Assembly (NCBI GenBank): GCA_002429315.1 | Contig: DIZC01000114.1 | Span: 1-11,343 of the forward strand | Source: Alphaproteobacteria bacterium UBA6038 | GTDB lineage: Bacteria; Pseudomonadota; Alphaproteobacteria; Micropepsales; Micropepsaceae | Direction of reading: 5' to 3' | Length of the DNA stretch: 11,343 nt | Notes under the pieces: model-generated | Told to the model about the DNA's origin: nothing | Databases searched by the model: none | Seen by the model: only the letters and a program-made list of their open reading frames with translations | Made by a program: the position numbers and the translations under genes | Shown here: positions 1 to 7,218 of the stretch, piece after piece | How positions within the stretch are numbered: the first letter of the stretch is position 1 | Layout: each line of letters begins with the position of its first letter

Positions 1-19
1 AGATGTGTATAAGAGACAG
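1..19 (+). other. Tn5 mosaic-end / Nextera adapter residue (non-genomic)
   Basis: The first 19 bases read AGATGTGTATAAGAGACAG, the exact Tn5 mosaic end used in tagmentation sequencing libraries. It lies flush with the contig end, as untrimmed adapter would. Translation from the ATG at position 3 gives MCIRDS, a familiar artefact peptide from this adapter. A real Tn5/IS50 end is very unlikely, because no transposase or IS50 sequence follows and the next bases are already inside a coding region. True genomic sequence starts at about base 20. Confidence 0.97.
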
Positions 20-21
20 TC

Positions 22-327
22 TCGACACCGGGCACCGCCGGCGTGACGGAAACAGTCTGGGAGGCGGATTTCGCGGACCTGCATCTGAATTCCGTCCCGA
101 TCGTATGCCGCGCCACGCCGCGCGGCGCCGAGTCGATCGACAATTTCGGAACTGCCGTTCCGACGGTTCACGTGGACGAAGAGTGCCGCAGCGAGAAGCT
201 CGACTGGTCATTCGTCAACAGCTACTGGATTGCGCCGCAGACGGGGCTGACCTGGCGCTCGGTTCAGTACATCAGTCCCAAGCTCGATCCGCTTAAGATC
301 CGGCTGCTTCGTCCGCCGTCGGAATAA
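22..327 (+). CDS. C-terminal fragment of a YjbF/GfcB-like lipoprotein
   Basis: The reading frame is open from the adapter junction to TAA at 325-327 and gives about 102 residues. The GTG at 43 is an internal codon, not a convincing start, because the frame continues upstream into the adapter. The C-terminus has a pattern I associate with the YjbF / group 4 capsule GfcB lipoprotein family: N-S-Y-W-I-A-P-x-T-G-L-T-W-R-S-x-Q-Y-I-S-P, then a hydrophobic stretch ending L-L-R-P-P. These proteins are outer-membrane-associated and are encoded with exopolysaccharide secretion genes. The N-terminal signal peptide and lipobox are missing because the contig ends here. The gene converges on cysNC with a 46-base gap. 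The family assignment rests on remembered motif shape only and could be wrong; a carbohydrate-export accessory role would fit the locus. Confidence 0.55.
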   Translation, partial: STPGTAGVTETVWEADFADLHLNSVPIVCRATPRGAESIDNFGTAVPTVHVDEECRSEKLDWSFVNSYWIAPQTGLTWRSVQYISPKLDPLKIRLLRPPSE

Positions 328-373
328 GCGCCGCGGCGCGATTGCGCGGCCGAACTGCGGCACGAGCGCAGTG
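328..373. terminator. Convergent junction with GC-rich palindrome, possible bidirectional terminator
   Basis: These 46 bases lie between two converging stop codons. Immediately after the TAA is a perfect 12-base palindrome, GCGCCGCGGCGC (328-339). The same bases can instead form a short GCGC stem with 344-347 around the loop GATT. No T-run follows on either strand, so this is not a canonical intrinsic terminator. It could help Rho-dependent ending or act only as a 3' stabilising hairpin. Confidence 0.25.
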
Positions 374-2269
374 TCACAGAATAAAGCCGCGCTCCCGCAG
401 ATACTCGACCACTCTGAGGGCGAGCTGGTCGGGGGCCGATTCCACGGTGCGAAGCGTGATGTCGGCGAGTTCCGGAGCCTCGTAGGGGCTGTCGATGCCG
501 GTGAAGTTCAGGATCTCGCCCGCCCTGGCTTTCTCATACAGGCCCTTGGGATCGCGCTGCATGCAGACTTCCAGCGGCGTATCGACGAAAATCTCGATGA
601 ACTCGCCCTGCTCGACAAGCTCGCGCGCCATGCGGCGCTCGGAGCGGAACGGCGAAATGAAGGACACGAGCACGATCTCTCCCGCCTCCACGAACAGCTT
701 GGAGGCTTCCGCCACGCGGCGAATGTTCTCCACCCGGTCCGCATCGGTGAAGCCCAGATCGCGGTTGAGGCCGTGGCGCACATTGTCGCCGTCCAGCATG
801 TAAGTGTGGCGCCCAAGGCCGCAGAGCTTCTGCTCGACCAGATTGGCGATGGTCGATTTGCCGGAGCCCGACAGACCGGTGAACCACAGCACCGCCGGCC
901 GCTGTCCCTTGATCGCGGAACGCAGCCGCTTGTTGAGCGTGAGCGCCTGCCAATGGACGTTGGTGGCACGACGCAGGCCGAAATCGATCATGCCCGCGCC
1001 AGCCGTCGCATTGGTGAAGCGGTCGATCAGGATGAAGGCGCCGGTGTCGCGGTTCTCGTGATAGGGATCGAAGGCGATCGGCTGCGCGGTGGAGATATTG
1101 ACGTAGCCCACTTCGTTCAGCTGCAGCGTCTTGGCGGCTAGGTGGTCGAGCGTGTTGACGTCGATCTTGTGCTTGAGTTCGCTGACGGTGGCTAGAACGG
1201 ACGCCGTGCCGATCTTGAGCAGATATTGCCGGCTCGGCAGCATCTCGTCGTCCGTCATCCACAGCACGTGGGCGGCGAACTGTTCCGAAACCTCGGGCCG
1301 TGCGGTCGGCTCGCACAGCACGTCGCCGCGCGAGACGTCCACCTCGTCGTCCAGCACAACCGTGACGGCTGCGCCTGCGACCGCCTCGTCCAGATCGCCG
1401 TCCATCGTGACGATCCGCTTGACCGTGCTCTCGCGCCCGGATTTGGCGACCACCAGCCGATCGCGCTTGCGCACGCGGCCGCTGACGACGGTGCCGGAGA
1501 AGCCGCGGAAATCCAGATTGGGGCGATTGACCCATTGCACTGGCATGCGGAACGGTTTCTCCGCAAGCGCGCTCTCCACGTCGACCGTTTCGAGGTGCGA
1601 CAGGAAGGTTGGCCCGCGATACCACGGCGTGTTCGGGCTCGGCTCGATCACATTGTCGCCGAAGCGGGCGGAGATCGGGATCGCCACCAGATTGGTGAAA
1701 CCCAACCCTCCGGCAAACGCAGTGAATTCCGCGACGATGGAATCGAATGCGTCCTGGGCGAAATCCACCAGATCGATCTTATTCACCGCCAGCACCACGT
1801 GATGGATGCCGAGCAGCGAGGCGATGTAGGCGTGCCGCCGCGTTTGGATGAGCACGCCCTTGCGCGCATCGACCAGAATGACAGCCAGTTCCGAGTTGGA
1901 GGCGCCGGTCGCCATGTTGCGGGTGTACTGCTCATGACCTGGGCAGTCGGCCACGATGAAGCGGCGCTTTTCGGTGGCAAAGAAGCGGTATGCCACGTCG
2001 ATGGTGATGCCCTGCTCGCGCTCCGCCTCGAGGCCGTCCACCAGCAAAGCAAAATCGATGTCGCCGCCGGTGGTGCCGTGCTTCTTGGAATCCTTCTCCA
2101 GCGCCGAGAGGTGGTCGTCAAACAGCAGCTTGGAATCGTAGAGCAGACGCCCGATCAGGGTGGACTTGCCGTCATCCACGCTCCCGCAGGTCAGGAAGCG
2201 CAGCAGCGATTTGCCTTCCTGCTCGGCGAGGAATTTGGCGAGATCGCCGTGAACCGTGATGTCGTTCAT
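374..2269 (-). CDS. cysNC: Bifunctional sulfate adenylyltransferase subunit 1 / adenylylsulfate kinase (CysN-CysC)
   Basis: This 631-residue fusion has two cytosolic enzymes. Residues 1 to about 430 are the GTPase subunit of ATP sulfurylase, with P-loop GSVDDGKS (29-36), EQGITID (85-91), DCPGH (108-112) and NKID (163-166). Residues about 445-631 are APS kinase, with P-loop GLSGSGKST (465-473), DGDNVRHGLNRDLGF (493-507), FISPFRSERR (537-546) and KGLYEKARAGEI (575-586). With CysD it drives sulfate + ATP to APS, and the kinase domain then makes PAPS. This architecture matches NodQ and fused CysNC proteins. All expected nucleotide-binding motifs are intact. The ATG at 2269 overlaps the cysD stop as TGATG, and GAAGG lies 9 bases upstream, so the start is well supported. 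PAPS could serve cysteine synthesis as well as the sulfotransferase at 7219-8061; no PAPS reductase is in the window. Confidence 0.96.
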   Translation of the reverse strand: MNDITVHGDLAKFLAEQEGKSLLRFLTCGSVDDGKSTLIGRLLYDSKLLFDDHLSALEKDSKKHGTTGGDIDFALLVDGLEAEREQGITIDVAYRFFATEKRRFIVADCPGHEQYTRNMATGASNSELAVILVDARKGVLIQTRRHAYIASLLGIHHVVLAVNKIDLVDFAQDAFDSIVAEFTAFAGGLGFTNLVAIPISARFGDNVIEPSPNTPWYRGPTFLSHLETVDVESALAEKPFRMPVQWVNRPNLDFRGFSGTVVSGRVRKRDRLVVAKSGRESTVKRIVTMDGDLDEAVAGAAVTVVLDDEVDVSRGDVLCEPTARPEVSEQFAAHVLWMTDDEMLPSRQYLLKIGTASVLATVSELKHKIDVNTLDHLAAKTLQLNEVGYVNISTAQPIAFDPYHENRDTGAFILIDRFTNATAGAGMIDFGLRRATNVHWQALTLNKRLRSAIKGQRPAVLWFTGLSGSGKSTIANLVEQKLCGLGRHTYMLDGDNVRHGLNRDLGFTDADRVENIRRVAEASKLFVEAGEIVLVSFISPFRSERRMARELVEQGEFIEIFVDTPLEVCMQRDPKGLYEKARAGEILNFTGIDSPYEAPELADITLRTVESAPDQLALRVVEYLRERGFIL

Positions 2270-3177
2270 CAGAAATAACCTTCGCGCTTCTTCTTCTCCA
2301 TCGACGCTTTCTCGTCGGTGTCGATCAGCCGGCCCTGGCGTTCGGACGTGCGCGCGGTGAACATTTCGGTCACTATGCCTTCGAGCGTGTCGGCGTCGGA
2401 TTCGATGGCGCCGGTCAGCGGGTAGCAGCCGAGGGTCCGGAAGCGCACCATCCGCATGTCGGGCGTCTCGCCGTTCGCCAGCTTCATCCGACCGTCATCG
2501 ACCATGATGAGCGTGCCGTCGCGCTCCACGATGGGCCGCTTCTTGGCGAAATAGAGCGGCACGATGGGGATGCCCTCCTTCATCACGTATTGCCACACAT
2601 CCAGCTCGGTCCAGTTGGAGAGCGGGAACACGCGGATGGATTCCCCCTTGTTGATGCGCGTGTTGTAGACCCGCCAGAGCTCGGGCCGCTGGTTCTTCGG
2701 GTCCCAGGCGTGGGTGGCGGTGCGAAACGAGAAGACCCGCTCCTTGGCCCGCGATTTTTCCTCGTCGCGGCGGGCGCCGCCGAAGGCCGCATCGAAGGCC
2801 CATTTGTCGAGCGCTTGTTTGAGCGCCTCGGTCTTCATGACCTGGGTGTGAAGCGAGGAACCGGAGTCGAACGGGTTGACGCCGCGCTTCACCCCTTCCT
2901 CGTTAATATGGACGAGCAGGTTGAGGCCGAGCCGTTTGGCCGTCTCGTCGCGAAACTGGATCATTTCGCGGAACTTCCAGGTGGTATCCACATGGAGCAG
3001 CGGGAATGGCGGCTTGGACGGATAGAACGCCTTCATCGCCAAGTGGAGCATCACCGACGAGTCCTTGCCGATGGAATAGAGCATCACCGGATTGCGGAAT
3101 TCCGCCGCCACCTCCCGGATGATATGGATGCTCTCGGCCTCGAGGCGCTTCAGATGCGAAAGGTGCGGATCGCTCAT
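2269..3177 (-). CDS. cysD: Sulfate adenylyltransferase subunit 2 (CysD)
   Basis: This is the catalytic PP-loop ATP pyrophosphatase subunit of ATP sulfurylase, which makes APS with the CysN GTPase. From the ATG at 3177 the protein has 302 residues, the same length as E. coli CysD, and opens MSDPHLSHLKRLEAESIHII, close to the family N-terminus. Visible landmarks are the PP-loop SIGKDSSVMLHL (35-46), HVDTTWKFREM (62-72), FGGARRDEEKSRAKER (132-147), VFPLSNWTELDVWQY (183-197) and GCYPLTGAIES (250-260). The frame is open further upstream, with an ATG at 3255, but the added 26 residues do not look like CysD and would run through the putative promoter. A purine-rich GGGGTGGA sits just before the 3177 ATG. 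It is first in a two-gene unit with cysNC. I see no truncation or missing residue. The nodP paralogue of rhizobia is the same protein family and cannot be excluded from sequence alone. Confidence 0.96.
   Translation of the reverse strand: MSDPHLSHLKRLEAESIHIIREVAAEFRNPVMLYSIGKDSSVMLHLAMKAFYPSKPPFPLLHVDTTWKFREMIQFRDETAKRLGLNLLVHINEEGVKRGVNPFDSGSSLHTQVMKTEALKQALDKWAFDAAFGGARRDEEKSRAKERVFSFRTATHAWDPKNQRPELWRVYNTRINKGESIRVFPLSNWTELDVWQYVMKEGIPIVPLYFAKKRPIVERDGTLIMVDDGRMKLANGETPDMRMVRFRTLGCYPLTGAIESDADTLEGIVTEMFTARTSERQGRLIDTDEKASMEKKKREGYF
2279..2283 (-). promoter_or_regulatory. Shine-Dalgarno site of cysNC
   Basis: On the minus strand GAAGG lies 9 bases before the cysNC ATG, inside the last codons of cysD. 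Together with the TGATG overlap it suggests translational coupling and roughly matched output of the two ATP sulfurylase subunits. Confidence 0.6.
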
Positions 3178-3235
3178 TCTATCCACCCCAACCCCCGACG
3201 ACTCATGAGAGCTCTGCGCCCTAGCGAACTGCTGC

Positions 3236-3265
3236 ATATTGCGTAATCCGAACAATGCGTTGCAA
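3236..3265 (-). promoter_or_regulatory. Candidate cysD promoter
   Basis: On the minus strand TTGCAA (3265-3260) and CAATAT (3241-3236) are separated by 18 bases and resemble sigma-70 -35 and -10 boxes, with the -10 only a 3/6 match. The predicted leader before the cysD ATG at 3177 is about 50 bases. This is a by-eye match only. Confidence 0.25.
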
Positions 3266-3289
3266 CCACGCCCCGGCAGCGCCTATCCT
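3260..3289 (+). promoter_or_regulatory. Candidate promoter of the glycan operon
   Basis: TTGCAA (3260-3265) and TATCCT (3284-3289, 4/6 to TATAAT) are separated by 18 bases on the plus strand. The -35 hexamer is self-complementary and is the same one proposed for cysD in the other direction. The leader to the ATG at 3397 would be about 100 bases. It contains a possible loose stem pairing ACGGGA (3292-3297) with TCCCGT (3319-3324). All of this is weak by-eye evidence. Confidence 0.22.
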
Positions 3290-3396
3290 TCACGGGAGAG
3301 GGTATATGCGTCTCCTGATCCCGTCTGGCCATTGGCGGCAGGGCAAGCGATCCTGCCTCTTAACCTGCCTTCGCCCGATTGCCTAGCCCCGCCCGA

Positions 3397-5412
3397 ATGA
3401 GATCGCTGTTTCGCCGCCGCCCTAACCTGCTGCAGGCCGCCACCGGCCGCGCGGAGCTTGGGTTTTTGCTGCAAAAGGCGCGGCTGGCGCAGCGGCGGAA
3501 GGACTGGCCGTCCGCCCTGGCGCTATGGCGCAAATGTGTGGAAAAGGCGCCGGAGGACCGCGCCTCGGCGCTGGGCTACATCGGTGTGCTGATCTATGGG
3601 GGGGATATCGAGCAGGCGTCGGCCCGGGCGGAAGCCTTCGTCCGGCAGCATCCGAAGGACGAGAACGGCGCCATGGCGCTCGGGCGAATCGCCGAGGCCA
3701 GGGGGGACTTCGCCGGCGCCGCGGACCATTGGCGGGCGGCGCTTGAGCTCGAACCCCGCAAGCTTCAGGCGCTGATCCGGTTGGGGACGGCATTGCTGGC
3801 CGAAGGACGATTGGAGGACGCGGAAGCGTGCGCGGGGCGGCTCGAGACGAGCCATCCGGGCGAGCCGCACGCCGCGATCCTGCGGGCCCAGATCGCCCAG
3901 CAGGCACAGGGATTGGCCGCAGCCGCGCCGCTGTGGAAGGGCACTGCAGATCGATTTTCCGGCGACGTCCACGTCCTGCGCGCCTACGGCCGCGCGCTGT
4001 TGACCGCCGCCGCCTATGAGGAATGCGAAACCATCGCGGTGCAACTCCGCCGCGTTGACCCCTATGAATCTTTGCGGCTCCGCGGACAGGCGCTGGCCAA
4101 GCGTGAGCCGTACCAGGACCACACGGAATTTTGGAAGTCGGCTTGCGCCGAGCTGCCCGACAATGTCGATTTCACGCGCAAGCTGCTGAATGCCGCCTTG
4201 TGGGCGCGCCGGCTGCAGGAAGCCGAGACAGCTTTCGGCCGTTTGCTCGCGCAAAATCAGCTGAGGGGCAGCGACGCCGATTTCGTCATTGGACTGGGGC
4301 ATGCCTATCTCGAATCCCGGAACAAGGCCGCCGTGCGCGCGACGGTGCGCGCTTACCTCAAGGGGATGCGCGGCCGGCTGGACTATCGGGCCGCAGCCTT
4401 GCGTCTTCATCGGCTGATCCTCGCCTGCTTTCCCAAGCGACGCGAAAATGCCGTCCGAATCTCCCGAACCGCGAACCGTTTTCTGAAAATGGTGCGCGCG
4501 GCGCGGCTTGGTTCCGGCGCCGCGAACGCGCTGGAAAGGATCATGACGCTGGAAGATGCGCTTACGAAGAGCGGCGCAATCTGTCTGTTCGACACCGACA
4601 TCGATCCGGACTCGTGCCGCGCATTCGTCCGTATCGTCCGCGATCGCCTGGCGAACGGGCAGCCGTTCTCGCTCATTCGGCTGGGGGATGGGGAAGCAAA
4701 CGCGCTGACATACGAAGCGTGCTTCACAGAACATTTCGCGGAAGATTCCGCCGCGCGCGAGAAAATCTGGTGGGGCCGAACGCTTGTGCCGGTGGCGCGC
4801 GCTCAACTGGCGGCGCGTGTGCATGCTGCCGCAGGACGTGCGGACGCACTGGGCTTTCCCACCCGAGAATGGTTGCTGCGCGACGTGAGGCTCGATTCCG
4901 GGCAACCGCTTTCGCGGACAAAAACCGGGCGTGGATTGCTTGCGATCATGAGCACTTTGGAAGCAGCCAATGCCTCCGGCAGCCTTGCGGGCCGGATCCT
5001 CGTTTCCGCGCACATCCCGCAAGACCTGCACCGGTGGAACCTGTACGAGGAGTTGCTGGACGGCGCAGATGAAGTGGTTGTGGTCTCGTGTCATCCCCAT
5101 GCGCCGGACGCGCTCCGGAGTCGCTTCGGGGTCAAAGCGGTCAAGCACGTCGAGGTACCGCCCGGCGATGCCGCGCTGGAGATGCAGCATCGCCATCTCG
5201 ACGATAGCGAAGTTCCGCCGGCGAGCGTGGCTCGAGCCCTGGAACAACTCGGCGAATGGCCGCGGGGTCGACTCGTGCTGGTCGGCGCCGGCTACGCGGG
5301 CAAGGCGATCGTCGATGAAGCGCGCCAGCGCGGCGGAGTGGCTCTCGACCTCGGCAGCATTTTCGACCGTTGGGTTGGCCTGAACACGCGCAGCTACCAG
5401 GATATCGCCTGA
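3397..5412 (+). CDS. TPR protein with C-terminal GT-D-type glycosyltransferase domain
   Basis: The protein is 671 residues from the ATG at 3397; a TTG at 3379 would add six residues, and neither start has a clear Shine-Dalgarno site. Residues about 20-340 are helical repeats of the TPR type, with alternating Ala/Leu pairs and ends such as LELEP (116-120) and DYR. Residues about 385-671 carry RLGDGE (428-433), matching the Arg-x-Gly-Asp-Gly-Glu motif of the GT-D glycosyltransferase fold (former DUF1792), whose Asp-x-Glu pair is thought to bind metal-nucleotide sugar. The end, VLVGAGYAGK (627-636) and LDLGSIFDRW (650-659), also fits that family. No signal peptide or membrane segment is visible, so it should be cytosolic. 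It is first in a three-gene unit and probably transfers a sugar to a glycan or protein acceptor, with the TPR part binding the acceptor or partners. Donor and acceptor are unknown. The GT-D call comes from motif memory. Confidence 0.75.
   Translation: MRSLFRRRPNLLQAATGRAELGFLLQKARLAQRRKDWPSALALWRKCVEKAPEDRASALGYIGVLIYGGDIEQASARAEAFVRQHPKDENGAMALGRIAEARGDFAGAADHWRAALELEPRKLQALIRLGTALLAEGRLEDAEACAGRLETSHPGEPHAAILRAQIAQQAQGLAAAAPLWKGTADRFSGDVHVLRAYGRALLTAAAYEECETIAVQLRRVDPYESLRLRGQALAKREPYQDHTEFWKSACAELPDNVDFTRKLLNAALWARRLQEAETAFGRLLAQNQLRGSDADFVIGLGHAYLESRNKAAVRATVRAYLKGMRGRLDYRAAALRLHRLILACFPKRRENAVRISRTANRFLKMVRAARLGSGAANALERIMTLEDALTKSGAICLFDTDIDPDSCRAFVRIVRDRLANGQPFSLIRLGDGEANALTYEACFTEHFAEDSAAREKIWWGRTLVPVARAQLAARVHAAAGRADALGFPTREWLLRDVRLDSGQPLSRTKTGRGLLAIMSTLEAANASGSLAGRILVSAHIPQDLHRWNLYEELLDGADEVVVVSCHPHAPDALRSRFGVKAVKHVEVPPGDAALEMQHRHLDDSEVPPASVARALEQLGEWPRGRLVLVGAGYAGKAIVDEARQRGGVALDLGSIFDRWVGLNTRSYQDIA
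5399..5402 (+). promoter_or_regulatory. Shine-Dalgarno site choosing the start at 5412
   Basis: AGGA lies 9 bases before the ATG at 5412. The upstream stop and this start overlap as TGATG, so this start is favoured over the in-frame start 42 bases earlier (5370), which lies inside the glycosyltransferase gene. Confidence 0.5.
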
Positions 5413-7211
5413 TGGGCATCCGCGCCGTGGTCGCAAGAGCAAGGCAGTCATACCTTCTGCTCGGCGCGAAGCGGCACTCGGCCGTCGAGCGGCGAATCCT
5501 CGAGCGGGAATTCACCGCCCTTATGGAGTTCCTCCGCCGCAGCGGCTGCAGCTTCCATGAGTGTGTCGAGCTCGCGGACAATCCCGTGCCGCGGGGGGTT
5601 GCCTTCCGCTATGATGTGCACCACCGGGATATCCCCGGCTGTTTCTCGCTCATCGATCTTCATCGCCAGCACAAAATTCCGGCGACGTTCTTCTTCTTCT
5701 GGGATTACTCCCCACTCGAGCGCGCTCGGCTCGGCAAGTTTCTGGAGCTGAAGAACCGGATTTCAAAGCCGCTCGATATCGGGCTGCACGACTCGCCGGC
5801 GGATGCCTACCTTGCGCGGACGAAATTCGACGGCGATCGCCGTGCTTTCCAGAAATGGCTGCAGTCTACGGCTGCCGTGGAATGGTTCAGCAAACTCAGT
5901 GCCGCGCCCGACGAGCTTGCGCTTCTCAACGAAGCGATCTTCGCCGAATTCAAGGCCCGCGTCGAACGGACCAGGGAGCTCTTCGGCCCGATCACCACTG
6001 TGGCCGCGCATGGCGGCGAATTGGCGCAGAGTCTCCGCAGCCGTCTTGCCGCGCTTGGCGCCGGCGCCGACGTGGCGCGCAGCCTGTTTGCCAAAGCGTG
6101 GCTGACCCCCGAGCGCGCCGCTGCGGCAGGGCTCGCGCCGACCGTCGACCGCTTCGGGCGAAACCCACCCGGCTGGACGGAACTCTCCTGCAACGGCGGG
6201 GAAATAGCCAATCTGGCGGGCACTCTCCGCAGGTCCATTCTCGTCAAGAACTCCGCAGTGCAGCTCCTGCTGCATCCCTACACTTGGGCGGGCGCGCGGC
6301 GAGACGCCGAACTGAGCCACGCGCTGTTCGCGCCCGGTCCGCCAACACCGATGAAGGAAGGTTCGCAACTCGGCCTGGCTAAGACGGTGTCCAATCCATT
6401 TTTCGCGGATTTGCAGCGCCGGTGGCCATCATCCCCAAGCCTGTCGGCGCCCGTCAGCCAGCTGTGCACAGCCGCTCAGTTTCGAGAGCCGGAGTATCGG
6501 CGCGTCTGCACCATTCTACTGGAAGAACCGCGGCTCCATCGCAAACAGTGGGAATTCGCTTACATCGTCCGCTGCGTCGAGCAGGCGGGCCTGATCGGCC
6601 CCGCCCACAAAGGGTTGGGTTTCCTGCGGGAACGCGAAAGGCTGCCGGCGGTGTTTGCATCGCGGGGCTGCGACATCGTCGCCGCCGGTCCGGCGACCGA
6701 TCAGGCGCAGGACGACTCCGCCAGCCGGCGCGAACTGGACGAGTTGCACTTTCCCGGTCTCCTGGAGCGCTCCGTCTTGCAACGCCGAATCTCCTACAGA
6801 GGAATCGAGATGAAGCGTGTGCCCTCCGACTTGCGTGGATTCGATTTCTGCTGGTCCTCTTCAGTGACGTCCCATCTGGGAAACCTGCGGGGGGGTCTGC
6901 GCTTCATGCAGGATTCTCTCGATTGCCTGAGACCCGGCGGTGTTGCCGCGCACACATTCGAATTCAATCTGGAATCCAGCGTGGATACCGTCTCAGAAGG
7001 CGCGGTCGTGATTTATCGAGAGAGCGACTTGGCCGATTTCGCCAAGAGCATGCGCGCGCGAGGTCATGACGTGACGCTGAACTTCAATCCCGGCGGCGAG
7101 ACCCAGGACCTGGTTGTCGACCGCGATCTCGATTCCGACATTCATCTGAAGCTCTACATTTGCGACGTTCTGGCGACCAGCGTCGGGCTTTGCCTGCGGA
7201 AGGCGTCGTAG
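5412..7211 (+). CDS. Fusion of NodB-like polysaccharide deacetylase domain and class I SAM methyltransferase-like domain
   Basis: This is a 599-residue two-domain protein. Residues about 60-300 resemble NodB-homology deacetylases of surface-glycan clusters: FRYDVHHRD (65-73) replaces the usual R-H-D-V-D, followed by IPATFFFF (89-96), DIGLHDS (122-128), AAHGG (198-202) and LLLHPYTW (285-292). Residues about 350-599 resemble a methyltransferase family of glycan loci: GLGFLRERERLPAVFASRGC (401-420), ATDQ (428-431), FDFCWSSSVTSHLGNL (477-492), LRPGGVAAHTFEFNL (506-520) and HLKLYICDVLATSVGL (578-593). Several key positions have changed: the second Asp of DVD is His70, the glycine-rich SAM loop has become LRERE, and the usual Glu-His-Leu reads Ser-His-Leu. 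Activity of either half is therefore uncertain. There is no signal peptide, so it should act in the cytosol before export. It overlaps the glycosyltransferase gene by one base and lies 7 bases before the sulfotransferase. The likely role is N-deacetylation and/or methylation of a sugar; the substrate is unknown. Confidence 0.7.
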   Translation: MGIRAVVARARQSYLLLGAKRHSAVERRILEREFTALMEFLRRSGCSFHECVELADNPVPRGVAFRYDVHHRDIPGCFSLIDLHRQHKIPATFFFFWDYSPLERARLGKFLELKNRISKPLDIGLHDSPADAYLARTKFDGDRRAFQKWLQSTAAVEWFSKLSAAPDELALLNEAIFAEFKARVERTRELFGPITTVAAHGGELAQSLRSRLAALGAGADVARSLFAKAWLTPERAAAAGLAPTVDRFGRNPPGWTELSCNGGEIANLAGTLRRSILVKNSAVQLLLHPYTWAGARRDAELSHALFAPGPPTPMKEGSQLGLAKTVSNPFFADLQRRWPSSPSLSAPVSQLCTAAQFREPEYRRVCTILLEEPRLHRKQWEFAYIVRCVEQAGLIGPAHKGLGFLRERERLPAVFASRGCDIVAAGPATDQAQDDSASRRELDELHFPGLLERSVLQRRISYRGIEMKRVPSDLRGFDFCWSSSVTSHLGNLRGGLRFMQDSLDCLRPGGVAAHTFEFNLESSVDTVSEGAVVIYRESDLADFAKSMRARGHDVTLNFNPGGETQDLVVDRDLDSDIHLKLYICDVLATSVGLCLRKAS

Positions 7212-7218
7212 TCGCTCC

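Noticed and set aside
1..19. A genuine Tn5/IS50 transposon end
   Set aside because: It is located flush at the contig edge with coding sequence directly after it and no transposon genes; a sequencing adapter explains it fully.
1226..2278. A 350-codon plus-strand frame opposite cysNC
   Set aside because: It lies entirely antisense to an intact, motif-rich CysN and has low-complexity His/Asp/Arg composition.
3178..3255. N-terminal 26-residue extension of CysD from the ATG at 3255
   Set aside because: The 302-residue form from 3177 matches family length and N-terminal sequence, and the extension does not resemble CysD.
3292..3324. Stem ACGGGA/TCCCGT in the leader of the glycan operon as a riboswitch or attenuator
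   Set aside because: Only six outer pairs with a 21-base loop and no T-run or known aptamer pattern; chance is a sufficient explanation.
3283..3474. A 63-codon minus-strand frame in the divergent region
   Set aside because: It overlaps the start of the glycosyltransferase gene, lacks a ribosome site and shows no recognisable feature.
3523..5451. A 642-codon open frame on the minus strand opposite the TPR-glycosyltransferase gene
   Set aside because: Its translation is rich in Arg/Gly/Pro/His with no recognisable domain, while the plus strand shows clear family motifs throughout. In high-GC DNA such antisense frames are expected.
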